Origin: JABDKJ01 sp964609215
GTDB lineage: Bacteria > Bacteroidota > Bacteroidia > Flavobacteriales_D > JABDKJ01
NCBI GenBank assembly: GCA_964609215.1
Contig: CAZSQZ010000006.1
Coordinates: 116,249-180,248, forward strand
Reading direction: 5' to 3'
DNA length: 64,000 nt
In this document: piece after piece, positions 27,545 through 35,998 of the stretch
Layout: each line of letters begins with the position of its first letter
How positions within the stretch are numbered: position 1 is the stretch's first letter
Program-made: the position numbers and the translations under genes
Notes under the pieces: generated by a model
What the model was told of the DNA's origin: nothing
Database searches by the model: none
The model's input: the letters and a program-made list of their open reading frames with translations, nothing else

Positions 27545-29986
27545 TTAACGAATAAGGGTAATATGTCCCGTTCTTCTTGAACTTGTAATTTGCCCCTCAA
27601 TAACAGCATCAAAGGTCATCACCCAAACATAAACATTGGTTTGACGATAATATGCAGATTCATCATTCTGAGTACCATTCCATCCCTCCTCGGGATTATC
27701 TGTTTCAAAAACTACCTGGCCCCATCTATCCATAATGGAAAATGAATAATTGAAGAAATCACAATTATTAAAAACTGGGCTTAAAGCATCATTTAAACCA
27801 TCAGCATCAGGCGTAATAGCATTTGGAATAAAAATACTGCATGAACAATCTTCAAAAAGTAATTCTATTTCATCGAAGGTTTCACCGCAATCATTATAGG
27901 AAGTGGCAAAATAAAGCCCTGGGGAAATGGGAAGAAATTCCTCCATATTGTTTCCATCGTTCCAAACGGTACTATCGGCAAACTCTATATTTGGACGCAA
28001 TAGAAATTTCTGATTTGCACAAACAATGGTATCATTTCCAAAATCTAAAGTGGGTAAAGGAAATTCTCCAATTCTAACGGTGTCCGTTTGCATGCAACCT
28101 GTTGCATCATAAGTTGCAGTAACAAAATACGTTCCCTGTTCATCTATTGTGTAGATCGCTTCTTCACTCCCATCCTGCCAGATTTGCGAGACTCCAGATT
28201 GACCAATATCATAGGTTATTTCAGCGTTTGCACAAATAATAGTATCCGTTCCCAACTCAATTTCAGGCAAAGGATTGTAATTCACCTCAATGGTATCTGC
28301 ATCAAAACAAGAACCTACTTGAGTGGTAACATGATAAGTGCCCGAAGCACTAACAAGAAGACTCGAATTGGTAGAATTGTCTTGCCATAAATATGAAGCG
28401 CCTGGAAAGAAGGCATCCAAAACTTCTGTTTCACCTAAACACAACTCTATATCTGCTCCAAGGTTAACTTCTGGAAAAGGAATATAATCCACCTGTATTT
28501 CGAAAACAGCTTCGCAATCACTATCAAAATCACTTATAGTAACAGAATAGAGATTAGGAGTACCTACTAAAATGGAAGGATCGGCAGAACCCGTTGACCA
28601 GTCATAGGTAACATTAGGTAATGTAGCGTCTATGAGCAAAACATCTCCATCACAAAGAACCGTATCCGCTCCTAGGTCTATTTCTGGAGTCTCTCCAATG
28701 ACTATATCCAAAAAATCCTCAAAAACGCAGCCTCCTATTTCTGCAAGACAAAAAAGCTGAGAACTTTGATCGATCACCAATTGATCATTCACTACTAGAC
28801 CATTGCATGAAATGACTCCGCCAGGTAAATCATTCAAAGGAAAAACATATTCATCTATATCACAGAAAGTCTGTTGATTGTCAGGAAAATCGAAAGAATA
28901 TTCTTCAATAAAATCCACAAAAATTTCATCTTCACCAAGGCAACCATTTCCATCAACAAGGATAACTGAATACAAACCTGCCTCATCCACCAAATAAGTA
29001 CTATTGGTGCTCATATCCTGCCATTGATAGGTTAGTGCAGGAATACCCGGATCCAAAACAAGAGATTCACCAGGGCAAAGTATAGTATCCACTCCCAAAT
29101 CTATTACAGGATTAGAATATACTTCCACCGTCAATGTTTCCGAATTGGTTCCATCCGTAACTTCATAACTGGTAGTAGTGATGGGAAAAACATCAATTAT
29201 ATCCGAGTTTGAAATGACATTACCACTTGATAAGTCCGTCCAAACATAATTGCCCGTTCCACTTGCAACAAGTGTCGCAGTGTCTCCTTCACAAATTTCT
29301 AACTCACCTGTTGCACTCAACAAAGGTGTTGTAGGTTCAACCAAACAACCATCCAGAAAATAGTAGCATTGATTATCATTACCTTGAATAATGGTATTCG
29401 CATCATCTCTAAAATTCCCATAAGTTACATGGGAATAGTTATCATCTGCTGTATAGGTAAATGTGTGAACCTGCCAAAAATTATCATAGTAAATAACGTC
29501 TGTAATTTCAATTTGAGGCTCCTCTAAAATGGGTTCATCCTGCACTTGAGTAGGCAAACCGTTTGAAAAGAGAACACCGAAATTATTGCAAGCAGCACTA
29601 TAATTCCCTCCAAAGCCATTTGTCAGGTAAAACTGAACGGTATAGGTTTGACCAGCTATTAAATTGCTTGTTAGCTCGGTAGAAATGTATTCGCGCCAAT
29701 CTCCCAAACCTGCACTGTAGGTTCCAATTCCCATTTGCGCGTTGCCACCCTGCGGGGCAATTTGACCAAAAAAGTTGCCTACCGTACCGGCAGTATGATA
29801 ATAATCGGGAGAAGCGAAAGGAGGACCGGTTGTTACTCCATTTACATTGCTCCAACCATTCGATAAGAAAAATTCACCATAACCGCTGGGCAATGCGCTA
29901 TTATCCTCAAAGCCCGGATTAGGCACCAAGTTCTGCCCCAAAAAACAAATCGGGAACAAAAGCAATATGATCAGTAGGTTCTTCAT
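27545..29986 (-). CDS. T9SS type B sorting-domain protein with repeated beta modules
   Basis: The protein is 813 aa, with a signal peptide (NLLIILLLFPICFLGQ) and an N-terminal jelly-roll-like region (NLVPNPGFEDNSALPSGYG). Then come five or so tandem approximately 80-residue modules sharing a LGADTVLC / YDWSTGS / YSV-type pattern, as in cell-surface adhesins. The C-terminal approximately 90 residues (IFIPNAITPDADGLNDALSP, FSIMDRWGQVVFET, GWNGT) form the gliding-motility-associated type B T9SS domain. It is thus delivered to the cell surface through the type IX system, perhaps as an adhesin. Confidence 0.88.
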   Translation of the reverse strand: MKNLLIILLLFPICFLGQNLVPNPGFEDNSALPSGYGEFFLSNGWSNVNGVTTGPPFASPDYYHTAGTVGNFFGQIAPQGGNAQMGIGTYSAGLGDWREYISTELTSNLIAGQTYTVQFYLTNGFGGNYSAACNNFGVLFSNGLPTQVQDEPILEEPQIEITDVIYYDNFWQVHTFTYTADDNYSHVTYGNFRDDANTIIQGNDNQCYYFLDGCLVEPTTPLLSATGELEICEGDTATLVASGTGNYVWTDLSSGNVISNSDIIDVFPITTTSYEVTDGTNSETLTVEVYSNPVIDLGVDTILCPGESLVLDPGIPALTYQWQDMSTNSTYLVDEAGLYSVILVDGNGCLGEDEIFVDFIEEYSFDFPDNQQTFCDIDEYVFPLNDLPGGVISCNGLVVNDQLVIDQSSQLFCLAEIGGCVFEDFLDIVIGETPEIDLGADTVLCDGDVLLIDATLPNVTYDWSTGSADPSILVGTPNLYSVTISDFDSDCEAVFEIQVDYIPFPEVNLGADIELCLGETEVLDAFFPGASYLWQDNSTNSSLLVSASGTYHVTTQVGSCFDADTIEVNYNPLPEIELGTDTIICANAEITYDIGQSGVSQIWQDGSEEAIYTIDEQGTYFVTATYDATGCMQTDTVRIGEFPLPTLDFGNDTIVCANQKFLLRPNIEFADSTVWNDGNNMEEFLPISPGLYFATSYNDCGETFDEIELLFEDCSCSIFIPNAITPDADGLNDALSPVFNNCDFFNYSFSIMDRWGQVVFETDNPEEGWNGTQNDESAYYRQTNVYVWVMTFDAVIEGQITSSRRTGHITLIR

Positions 29987-30077
29987 TCCACAATCAATTA
30001 CTAATTTAGTAAAAATAAGCGTGCTATTGAAGCATTATTGAATAGGGCTAAGACTTTATTTATATTAAGAAAACAAT

Positions 30078-30353
30078 ATGATACACTTTAAGGATTTCGT
30101 TCCTGCTAGAACAGATAGAAAGACGCACCAAAAAGGAGCAAAATATCAGAGTATTGAAGAATTAAGCGTTGAGATTTCTGACTGGGACACTGGAAACCCA
30201 GAATTTGAAATCATTAATATTGAAACGGTAATGAAACCTGTTAATTACGGTTCAGGTGGTGGATTAAAGATTGTGGAAGTGGATAGAGGAGATGGAGAAA
30301 TAATAAGTCAAATTCACCGTCCTTTCGTAAGGGTTTGGTATAGAAAAAAATGA
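30078..30353 (+). CDS. Conserved hypothetical protein, 91 aa
   Basis: This small soluble protein has no signal peptide or membrane segment. It is a mixed alpha/beta sequence (VNYGSGGGLKIVEVDRGDGE, QIHRPFVRVWYRKK) that I do not recognise. Its stop overlaps the ATG of ogt in an ATGA arrangement (30350-30353), which indicates translational coupling with the DNA repair methyltransferase. Base composition matches its neighbours. Confidence 0.65.
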   Translation: MIHFKDFVPARTDRKTHQKGAKYQSIEELSVEISDWDTGNPEFEIINIETVMKPVNYGSGGGLKIVEVDRGDGEIISQIHRPFVRVWYRKK

Positions 30354-30814
30354 AGTCTAGAACCTTTGAAAGTCCTTTGGGAAAGCTAACGCTAATCGAG
30401 GAAAATGATGAAATTTTATCCTTGACTTTTGATCAAGAACTGAATTTCAATGATGATAGTTACATATTGGATTTAGCAGTTCAACAACTCCATGAATACT
30501 TTCAAAAAAAGAGAGATAAATTTGATCTACCGCTTAATCCAGAAGGCACAGAGTTTCAAAGAAGGGTATGGAACGCGCTGCAAGAAATACCTTTTGGTTC
30601 TACCAGTAGTTATGGTGTATTGGCCAGAAAATTAGGAGATCCAAAAAAAATGAGAGCCATTGGTGCTGCAAATGGACAAAACCCCATCCCTATCATTATT
30701 CCTTGCCATAGAGTAATAGGGAAAGATGGAAAGATGATCGGCTTTAGCGGTGGAGTGGATAGAAAAATAAAACTCTTAGAACACGAAGGAGCTCTGCTTG
30801 CTTTTGGAGGGTAA
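30350..30814 (+). CDS. ogt: Methylated-DNA--protein-cysteine methyltransferase
   Basis: This suicidal DNA repair protein of 154 aa takes the methyl group from O6-methylguanine onto its own cysteine. The active-site motif IPCHRVIGKDG is complete. It is preceded by the helix-turn-helix region EFQRRVWNALQEIPFGSTSS with the arginine finger in AIGAANGQN, and followed by GFSGGVDRKIKLLEHEGA. It has no Ada-type N-terminal transcription domain and is cytoplasmic. It is the last ordinary gene before the accessory island at 30.9 kb. Confidence 0.96.
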   Translation: MKSRTFESPLGKLTLIEENDEILSLTFDQELNFNDDSYILDLAVQQLHEYFQKKRDKFDLPLNPEGTEFQRRVWNALQEIPFGSTSSYGVLARKLGDPKKMRAIGAANGQNPIPIIIPCHRVIGKDGKMIGFSGGVDRKIKLLEHEGALLAFGG

Positions 30815-30914
30815 TGGGTCCAACTTAATTACAATCCATGCTTCAAAAAAATTCGAAAGAAAAAATTCGAAAATAGATTTAGCAACTTAATTATCCCATT
30901 AACTTCATCCCATC

Positions 30915-30991
30915 TTCAACATCGTACTCATGGAACCCGAAATTCCAAACAATACAGGCAATATTGTTCGCCTTTGTTTGGGAACAGATTG
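30915..30991 (+). pseudogene. Truncated 5' end of trmL (left direct repeat of the island)
   Basis: A 77-bp stretch matches the start of the intact trmL gene at 38223-38299 with 4 mismatches. It encodes FNIVLMEPEIPNNTGNI and continues to RLCLGTD, where it meets a TGA at 30991. The ATG itself is replaced (ATC TTC), and beyond 30991 the match stops abruptly. The rest of the 30815-31293 gap has no ORF except this fragment, and also holds the palindrome at 31226. Confidence 0.9.
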
Positions 30992-31225
30992 ATTTGGGTT
31001 TAAACATTGATTATACAAACGTTTTGGAATGAACTGGTGCTGAGTGGCCTTTGTGTTTCAATATATGATGAACGTCTAAGAACCTTTAGAATCAGCATAT
31101 TTCTAGAGTATTCTAGCCATTTCTACTTTAACCATCATTGGACATATGCCTAGTTTGAAGTTAGATAAGCACATACTCACCTTTTAATAAAATATTATTC
31201 TGAACAAAATCATTTCTCATTGATT

Positions 31226-31243
31226 TTACCCAGTTATGGGTAA
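31226..31243. promoter_or_regulatory. Palindrome, candidate NarL/FixJ-family operator 1
   Basis: TTACCCAGTTATGGGTAA can be read as two inverted heptamers TACCCAG and ATGGGTA separated by 2 bp, the 7-2-7 layout used by NarL-type regulators. It lies 50 bp upstream of the peptidase gene. A second copy lies at 35901. Confidence 0.6.
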
Positions 31244-31293
31244 CGAATTTCAAATTTCGATATCATTACTTTGACATAAATTTTTAACCAATT

Positions 31294-32424
31294 ATGACCA
31301 AGGAACAATTGACTGTGTTAAATAAAATTTTCTCAAATTTTCAATCTAGACCGAATAGACCTCTGACCTTAAAAGAACGTTATGGAGAAGTTGAAAAGGA
31401 TAAGATTGTCGAATTAAGAGAAAGGATAATTAATGAATCCTTAAAAGAAATTAGAAATAATAAATCTCTTTATAAAAATCACAAATCAAAGGAGCTAAAT
31501 ATAAATTCAAATCCCAATAGATCAACGAAAACATATACAGGTGAGAATCTTTCACCTATTCTGAGTGAATCATCTGGATTTGAAATAATGCTAAGTAATT
31601 ATAATATTAATTATTCCCCGAGAAATTTGCCTTCAGAATGGAACTTAAGTAAATTTATTGATAACTGGCCTATTCTCAATCAATGTGGAACTGGATCTTG
31701 CGTAGGATTTGCTATTGCAGATGGATTGTTTAATTTTTTCGCTGCGAAAAATTTGAATAATCGCAGAAATGCCGTCTCCAGTTTTCAATCAAATAGTTTT
31801 ACTCCGCTTGCAATTCCAATTAGGTATTCACCTACTTTTTTATGGTTTTTTGGAAAAGAATTGGATTGGTTTTCTCCTTCACCATTGGGTTCCACTATAG
31901 ACTATGAAATGGGAAACAGCCTTACAATAACATTACATGGCTCAATGAAATATGCCTCAGCACTAAAGCAATCCCAATTTATTGACTTGGAATTATTTTC
32001 TCCATATCTATTAAAAACTATTAAAGACATCAGAGTTCAAGCTAAGAATGAATTCTTAGCAGGGAGGTTAGGAGGTCACGCAGTTCTCATTTATGCAAAC
32101 TGTACATTATTTGGCAATTTAGATTTCAATGTTTTAAAGCGTTGGCTCTATCTTAATGGACCTGTTATCGTTGATTTGCATGTTGATAAAAATTTCACTA
32201 TCAACAAGTTAAAAAAACAAGCTTACTTAACTAAATATATAAAAAACGATGCGATCAACTCACATGCCATCACTATTGTAGGATGGAAAATTGAAAATAA
32301 GACTGAGTATTTCATTTGTAAGAATAGTTGGGGGATAGATTGTGGCGATAGAGGATATATATATATCAGTAAACCTTACTTGGAAAAAGCCACACAAATC
32401 ATATATACAATTATATCTAATTAA
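31294..32424 (+). CDS. Papain-family (C1) cysteine peptidase
   Basis: This 376-aa peptidase has all catalytic elements of the family: the oxyanion Gln130 and nucleophile Cys136 in NQCGTGSCVGFA, His324 in SHAITIVGW, and Asn344 in KNSWG. The first approximately 100 residues are polar and helical and may act as a propeptide. No signal peptide is visible, so the protein stays cytoplasmic or leaves by a non-Sec route. The next gene begins 18 bp downstream, forming a two-gene unit. It is the first gene inside the trmL-bounded island and lies 50 bp behind the palindrome at 31226. It could be an effector with a partner, but nothing proves this. Confidence 0.87.
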   Translation: MTKEQLTVLNKIFSNFQSRPNRPLTLKERYGEVEKDKIVELRERIINESLKEIRNNKSLYKNHKSKELNINSNPNRSTKTYTGENLSPILSESSGFEIMLSNYNINYSPRNLPSEWNLSKFIDNWPILNQCGTGSCVGFAIADGLFNFFAAKNLNNRRNAVSSFQSNSFTPLAIPIRYSPTFLWFFGKELDWFSPSPLGSTIDYEMGNSLTITLHGSMKYASALKQSQFIDLELFSPYLLKTIKDIRVQAKNEFLAGRLGGHAVLIYANCTLFGNLDFNVLKRWLYLNGPVIVDLHVDKNFTINKLKKQAYLTKYIKNDAINSHAITIVGWKIENKTEYFICKNSWGIDCGDRGYIYISKPYLEKATQIIYTIISN

Positions 32425-32442
32425 TAATAATATCAAGGAAAA

Positions 32443-32811
32443 ATGAAAAAAAATGAAATTCAAAAAAGAGACACGGTAATAGACGTCCCAGAAACGGGGC
32501 TTGGTCATTTTATAACTCAAATTGAAACCGTTTTCAAATTCTATACACTTCAAATAGGAATTATTAAGGAAACTGGAGGAATATATACCTATAAGTTCAT
32601 AATAACAGAATCATCAAATCCAAATGATGAAACAGGCAGAATAATAGATGAATCAAATTTTGGACCACATTATTCTTCTTCACCTAGAAAAGGTGAAATG
32701 AAATGGGAAGCTACTTTTACAGATCTGAACGATAATAAAACAACAGTCACCTATGATCCTGATCCGATTGTAGACGTAGATATCGATACTGGAGGAGGTG
32801 GAACCGTTTAA
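32443..32811 (+). CDS. Hypothetical protein downstream of the C1 peptidase
   Basis: This 122-aa soluble protein is rich in beta-prone stretches (TLQIGIIKETGGIYTYKFII, MKWEATFTDLNDNKTTVTY) and ends in a DP/DVD plus Gly-rich tail. It has no signal peptide and no recognisable domain. The 18-bp spacing from the peptidase gene points to joint expression. An inhibitor or a substrate-like partner of the peptidase are both possible but are inferences from position only. Confidence 0.65.
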   Translation: MKKNEIQKRDTVIDVPETGLGHFITQIETVFKFYTLQIGIIKETGGIYTYKFIITESSNPNDETGRIIDESNFGPHYSSSPRKGEMKWEATFTDLNDNKTTVTYDPDPIVDVDIDTGGGGTV

Positions 32812-32935
32812 TGCAAAAGAATAGTTACATTTAATTCTTTAAAAAACGATTATTAAACATACACTATTCTCAATACTGTTTTTTTTTATTCTGGTCATTG
32901 CAAATGCCCAGAACAGGGAAATCAATTTTCAAAAA

Positions 32936-34900
32936 TTGGATTCCCTTTTTTTGCTTTATGGAAATTCTAATAAAGTAGAACATTATTTAGAAAAAGAATC
33001 GAAAGTAGATTTCTTGCCTCAAGCTCTTAAGGCTTACATTCAAGCAAGAGATGAATTTTTGCATGCCTCCTATCCTCAAGCTCTCAATCACTTCCAAGAG
33101 CTAATTTCATCAAAAGACGTTAATGTTGAATTGATTCATTGGGCAAGATTATACAAAGCACACACCCATTTGAAAATGTCTCAATACAAAGAATCATTGA
33201 ATCAACTGGACAGCATTAAAAACCAGCTAACGAAAGGAGCTAATAATTATTACCTGCATGGAAAATTGATGCAAGCTTTTGGCAATGTATGTTTCAAAAT
33301 AGGCGCATTTGATGAGGCCATTAATCATTATTCTCAATCCGCTTCATCTTTTGATCAGATAAATGACAGTATAGGGATCATTGGAACACTTGCCGATAAG
33401 GCAGGGGTTGATTTTAAATTGAAAAAATATGTTTCAAGCGAAAAAATCTATGCACACTGTTCAAAATTCAATTTGAAAAGAAATTTTTCGCAGAAATATG
33501 CAAAGAATTTAAGAAATCAAATTGCCTCTATTCTGATAGGCAAAAAAGAACTTGACCATAAGTATACTTTATTGGATAGTTTGTTTGTATCCGCAATAAA
33601 AAAATCCAAGGAATGTGGAGATTTTATTACTACTGGAAATCTTTTTGACTTGAAAGCAACTTATTATTATTTTCTTAAAAACAAGAGGAAACAGAGAAAC
33701 AATTTAGACAGTGCAATTCACTATTTTAAAGAGATAAATTATTCAAGAGGCCTAGCCAAATTAAAGGTAAATCTGGCTATCTTCTATTTAAGGGATAAAA
33801 ATAATCACTTAGCAAAAAAATATTTTGAGGAGGGCCTAGAAAGTGCTAAAAAGGTTCAATATAAAAGTATAGGAGCAAAAGCGGCTCTTCAATTATCCAG
33901 ATTAAGTAATAATGTGGGGAGTTTTGAAGAGGCTTATAAATTTCTTCAAATTCATCAGGCCTATAAAGATTCATTAAATGATGCATCTAAACAAAAGGCC
34001 TTGGTGCTTGGAAATATTCAATTCGATACGGAACGAAAAGAAATTGCTCTATTAGAAGAAAGACATAAAAATTTAAACTCTGAATTGAAGATAGATTCTC
34101 AAAAGAAAGTTATTTATACTATTGGAATAGGTGCTTTCATTCTATTACTTTACATGTTCAGTCTATATAATGTGCAGAAATTGAAAAAACGAAATGCAGA
34201 ACAAGCCCTGCATCAAAAGGAGTTGGAAAAAGAAACAGCTATTTTAGAACTCATTCAAAATCATCGTTATGAAAAATTACTTGCACGAATGGAGGGTGAA
34301 GAACAAGAAAGAGATCGTCTTTCTAAAGAGATTCATGATGGCATTGGCCCCACCTTAAGTGGATTGACCTTGCAGTTAGAGGCTATGGGTCAAAGGGAAA
34401 ATTACACCAATCTGCCTAAAATCATTGATCAAATAAGAGGTTCATATAAGGAGTTGAGATCTATCAGTCATGATACACACATACCGCATATTGTAGATAA
34501 TACCCTTATCGAATTGACCAAAAATCTTTTGGCGAATATCTCCAATGAGAGTAGTCTAAAAATTATTTTCGTAGTATTTCCAGAGAATGAGGCAATGAGT
34601 TTTAAGGAAAGAGCAGCTATAAACATTTACCGTATCGTTCAAGAGCTTCTTTCCAACGTAATCAAGCATTCAGCAGCTTCCAAAGTTGAACTACACTTTA
34701 CTAAAACCAATAATCATTTCTCGCTATCCATAGAAGATAATGGTAAGGGTTTTGAACCAAAATCTTCTAAACATGGAATAGGCCTGCATAATATAGGAGA
34801 TCGTGTAGAAATGATGAATGGATATCTTAATATTGATTCAAGAATTGGTCTAGGTACAAGTATTCAAATAAACTTTGAAGATTCTGGTATTTTCACTTAA
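32936..34900 (+). CDS. TPR-containing NarL-type sensor histidine kinase
   Basis: This sensor kinase of at least 654 aa belongs to the HisKA_3 class. The N-terminal approximately 370 residues are TPR-like helices (ALNHFQELISS, AINHYSQSASSFDQINDSIG), followed by one membrane segment (VIYTIGIGAFILLLYMFSLY) and a coiled coil. The phospho-acceptor His467 is in ERDRLSKEIHDGIGPTL. The GHKL ATPase has N-box IVQELLSNVIKH, G1 DNGKGF and G2 GIGLHNIGDR. The listed start is a TTG. The frame is open upstream to 32843 and encodes a signal peptide (TLFSILFFFILVIANAQ) with no ATG, GTG or TTG before it, so the true start is an unusual codon near 32849. Its cognate regulator follows 45 bp downstream. Confidence 0.9.
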   Translation: MDSLFLLYGNSNKVEHYLEKESKVDFLPQALKAYIQARDEFLHASYPQALNHFQELISSKDVNVELIHWARLYKAHTHLKMSQYKESLNQLDSIKNQLTKGANNYYLHGKLMQAFGNVCFKIGAFDEAINHYSQSASSFDQINDSIGIIGTLADKAGVDFKLKKYVSSEKIYAHCSKFNLKRNFSQKYAKNLRNQIASILIGKKELDHKYTLLDSLFVSAIKKSKECGDFITTGNLFDLKATYYYFLKNKRKQRNNLDSAIHYFKEINYSRGLAKLKVNLAIFYLRDKNNHLAKKYFEEGLESAKKVQYKSIGAKAALQLSRLSNNVGSFEEAYKFLQIHQAYKDSLNDASKQKALVLGNIQFDTERKEIALLEERHKNLNSELKIDSQKKVIYTIGIGAFILLLYMFSLYNVQKLKKRNAEQALHQKELEKETAILELIQNHRYEKLLARMEGEEQERDRLSKEIHDGIGPTLSGLTLQLEAMGQRENYTNLPKIIDQIRGSYKELRSISHDTHIPHIVDNTLIELTKNLLANISNESSLKIIFVVFPENEAMSFKERAAINIYRIVQELLSNVIKHSAASKVELHFTKTNNHFSLSIEDNGKGFEPKSSKHGIGLHNIGDRVEMMNGYLNIDSRIGLGTSIQINFEDSGIFT

Positions 34901-34945
34901 ACTGGGTATCGTTATGATGAATTAAATTTTAGACATTGAGCAATC

Positions 34946-35599
34946 ATGATAAAAATTGTAATAATAGATGATCATCAAATTGTAGTCGAAGGCTTGAAAG
35001 CTGTCTTAAAAGATTCCAATAAAATTGAAGTAGTTGGAACAGGCAACAACATGCGTGAAGGTATCAGTCAAATCAAGAAACTTCAGCCCGATATTTTATT
35101 GACCGATTTAAATATGCCAGGAAAAAATGGAGTTGAAATGCTCAAAGAATTTGAAATTCAATTTCCAAGGCTAAAGATCATAGTCTTAACGATGTATTTT
35201 GATAATAGACTTCTAAAAGAGCTGAATAATAAGTGTAATATTAAAGGGTGCTTACCTAAAAATTGTGCTAGTGATGAATTGAAAAAAGCAATCAATAACG
35301 TTTACAAAGGAGAGAATCTTAGGCAGGTTAAACTACTTAATTTTAATAAAAAATATGATTTCGCAATTAATTTAAATGATGAAATTAAAGACACATTTGT
35401 CCGAAAATATTCACTTGGCACCCGAGAATTAGAAGTTTTTACGCTCGTGGCCATGGGAAAAAATAGTCAAGAAATTGCAAATTCTCTGCACTTAAGTACT
35501 GAAACCATATCCACCCATAGAAGAAATATTAAGCGAAAAACAGGCTTAGAGAATACTGCGCAAATAGCAGCATTCGCTGTCAGAAACCAGCTTATTTGA
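34946..35599 (+). CDS. NarL/FixJ-family response regulator
   Basis: This 217-aa protein has a receiver domain with the acidic pair DD at 8-9, phospho-acceptor Asp54 (LLTDLNMPG) and Lys105 (CLPKN). A LuxR-type helix-turn-helix follows (LGTRELEVFTLVAMGKNSQE, LHLSTETISTHRRNIKRKTG). It is the partner of the kinase immediately upstream. Two 7-2-7 palindromes in the island (31226 and 35901) fit the binding mode of this family, and a half-site TGGGTA lies at 34903-34908 in front of this gene. The stop overlaps the next start (TGATG at 35597-35601). Confidence 0.93.
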   Translation: MIKIVIIDDHQIVVEGLKAVLKDSNKIEVVGTGNNMREGISQIKKLQPDILLTDLNMPGKNGVEMLKEFEIQFPRLKIIVLTMYFDNRLLKELNNKCNIKGCLPKNCASDELKKAINNVYKGENLRQVKLLNFNKKYDFAINLNDEIKDTFVRKYSLGTRELEVFTLVAMGKNSQEIANSLHLSTETISTHRRNIKRKTGLENTAQIAAFAVRNQLI

Positions 35600-35895
35600 T
35601 GACGGACAGTATTTATATTTCACCTAGCCCGTTGAACATTGTACTCTTAATCGCCAGTGATCCCAATACACCTAAAAGTCAATTCATAAAATTAATTGGA
35701 ACACCTAAAAATATAAACCGATTTGATCTTCAAATTTTTGATCAAAACATTGAAAATGTTTTTTCGGCATCTTATCCCAACCTAAATCCCACATCTCAGG
35801 TATTTCTGGAGTTTTTTACTTACCTGAACCCAGGAGAGTACTTATTGAATTTAAAAATCAACGAATTTAAAAGAACCATTTCGATTAGCTTTTAA
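35599..35895 (+). CDS. Small protein resembling a stand-alone T9SS sorting fold
   Basis: The 98-aa product is coupled to the response regulator by a one-base stop/start overlap. Its layout of SPSPLNIVL, FDLQIFDQNIENVF, LNPGEYLLNLKINEFKRTIS and SF recalls the type A T9SS C-terminal domain (PNP start, middle strand, L-x-x-G-x-Y, and a basic end). It has no cargo domain and no signal peptide. The resemblance is by eye and may be coincidental; it may act inside the cell with the regulator. Confidence 0.6.
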   Translation: MTDSIYISPSPLNIVLLIASDPNTPKSQFIKLIGTPKNINRFDLQIFDQNIENVFSASYPNLNPTSQVFLEFFTYLNPGEYLLNLKINEFKRTISISF

Positions 35896-35900
35896 TCAAT

Positions 35901-35918
35901 TTACTCAACAATGGGTAA
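35901..35918. promoter_or_regulatory. Palindrome, candidate NarL/FixJ-family operator 2
   Basis: TTACTCAACAATGGGTAA contains heptamers TACTCAA and ATGGGTA in the same 7-2-7 inverted layout as the site at 31226, with the right half identical. It is 80 bp upstream of the barrel-like gene at 35999. A separate hairpin (CTGGAT / ATCCAG, 35964-35980) sits in the leader. Confidence 0.55.
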
Positions 35919-35998
35919 TGCCTAGGTTCATCAAACACTGGAAATTTGTGATGAATTAATCACTTCTGGATAAAACATCCAGATAATAAAATCACATC

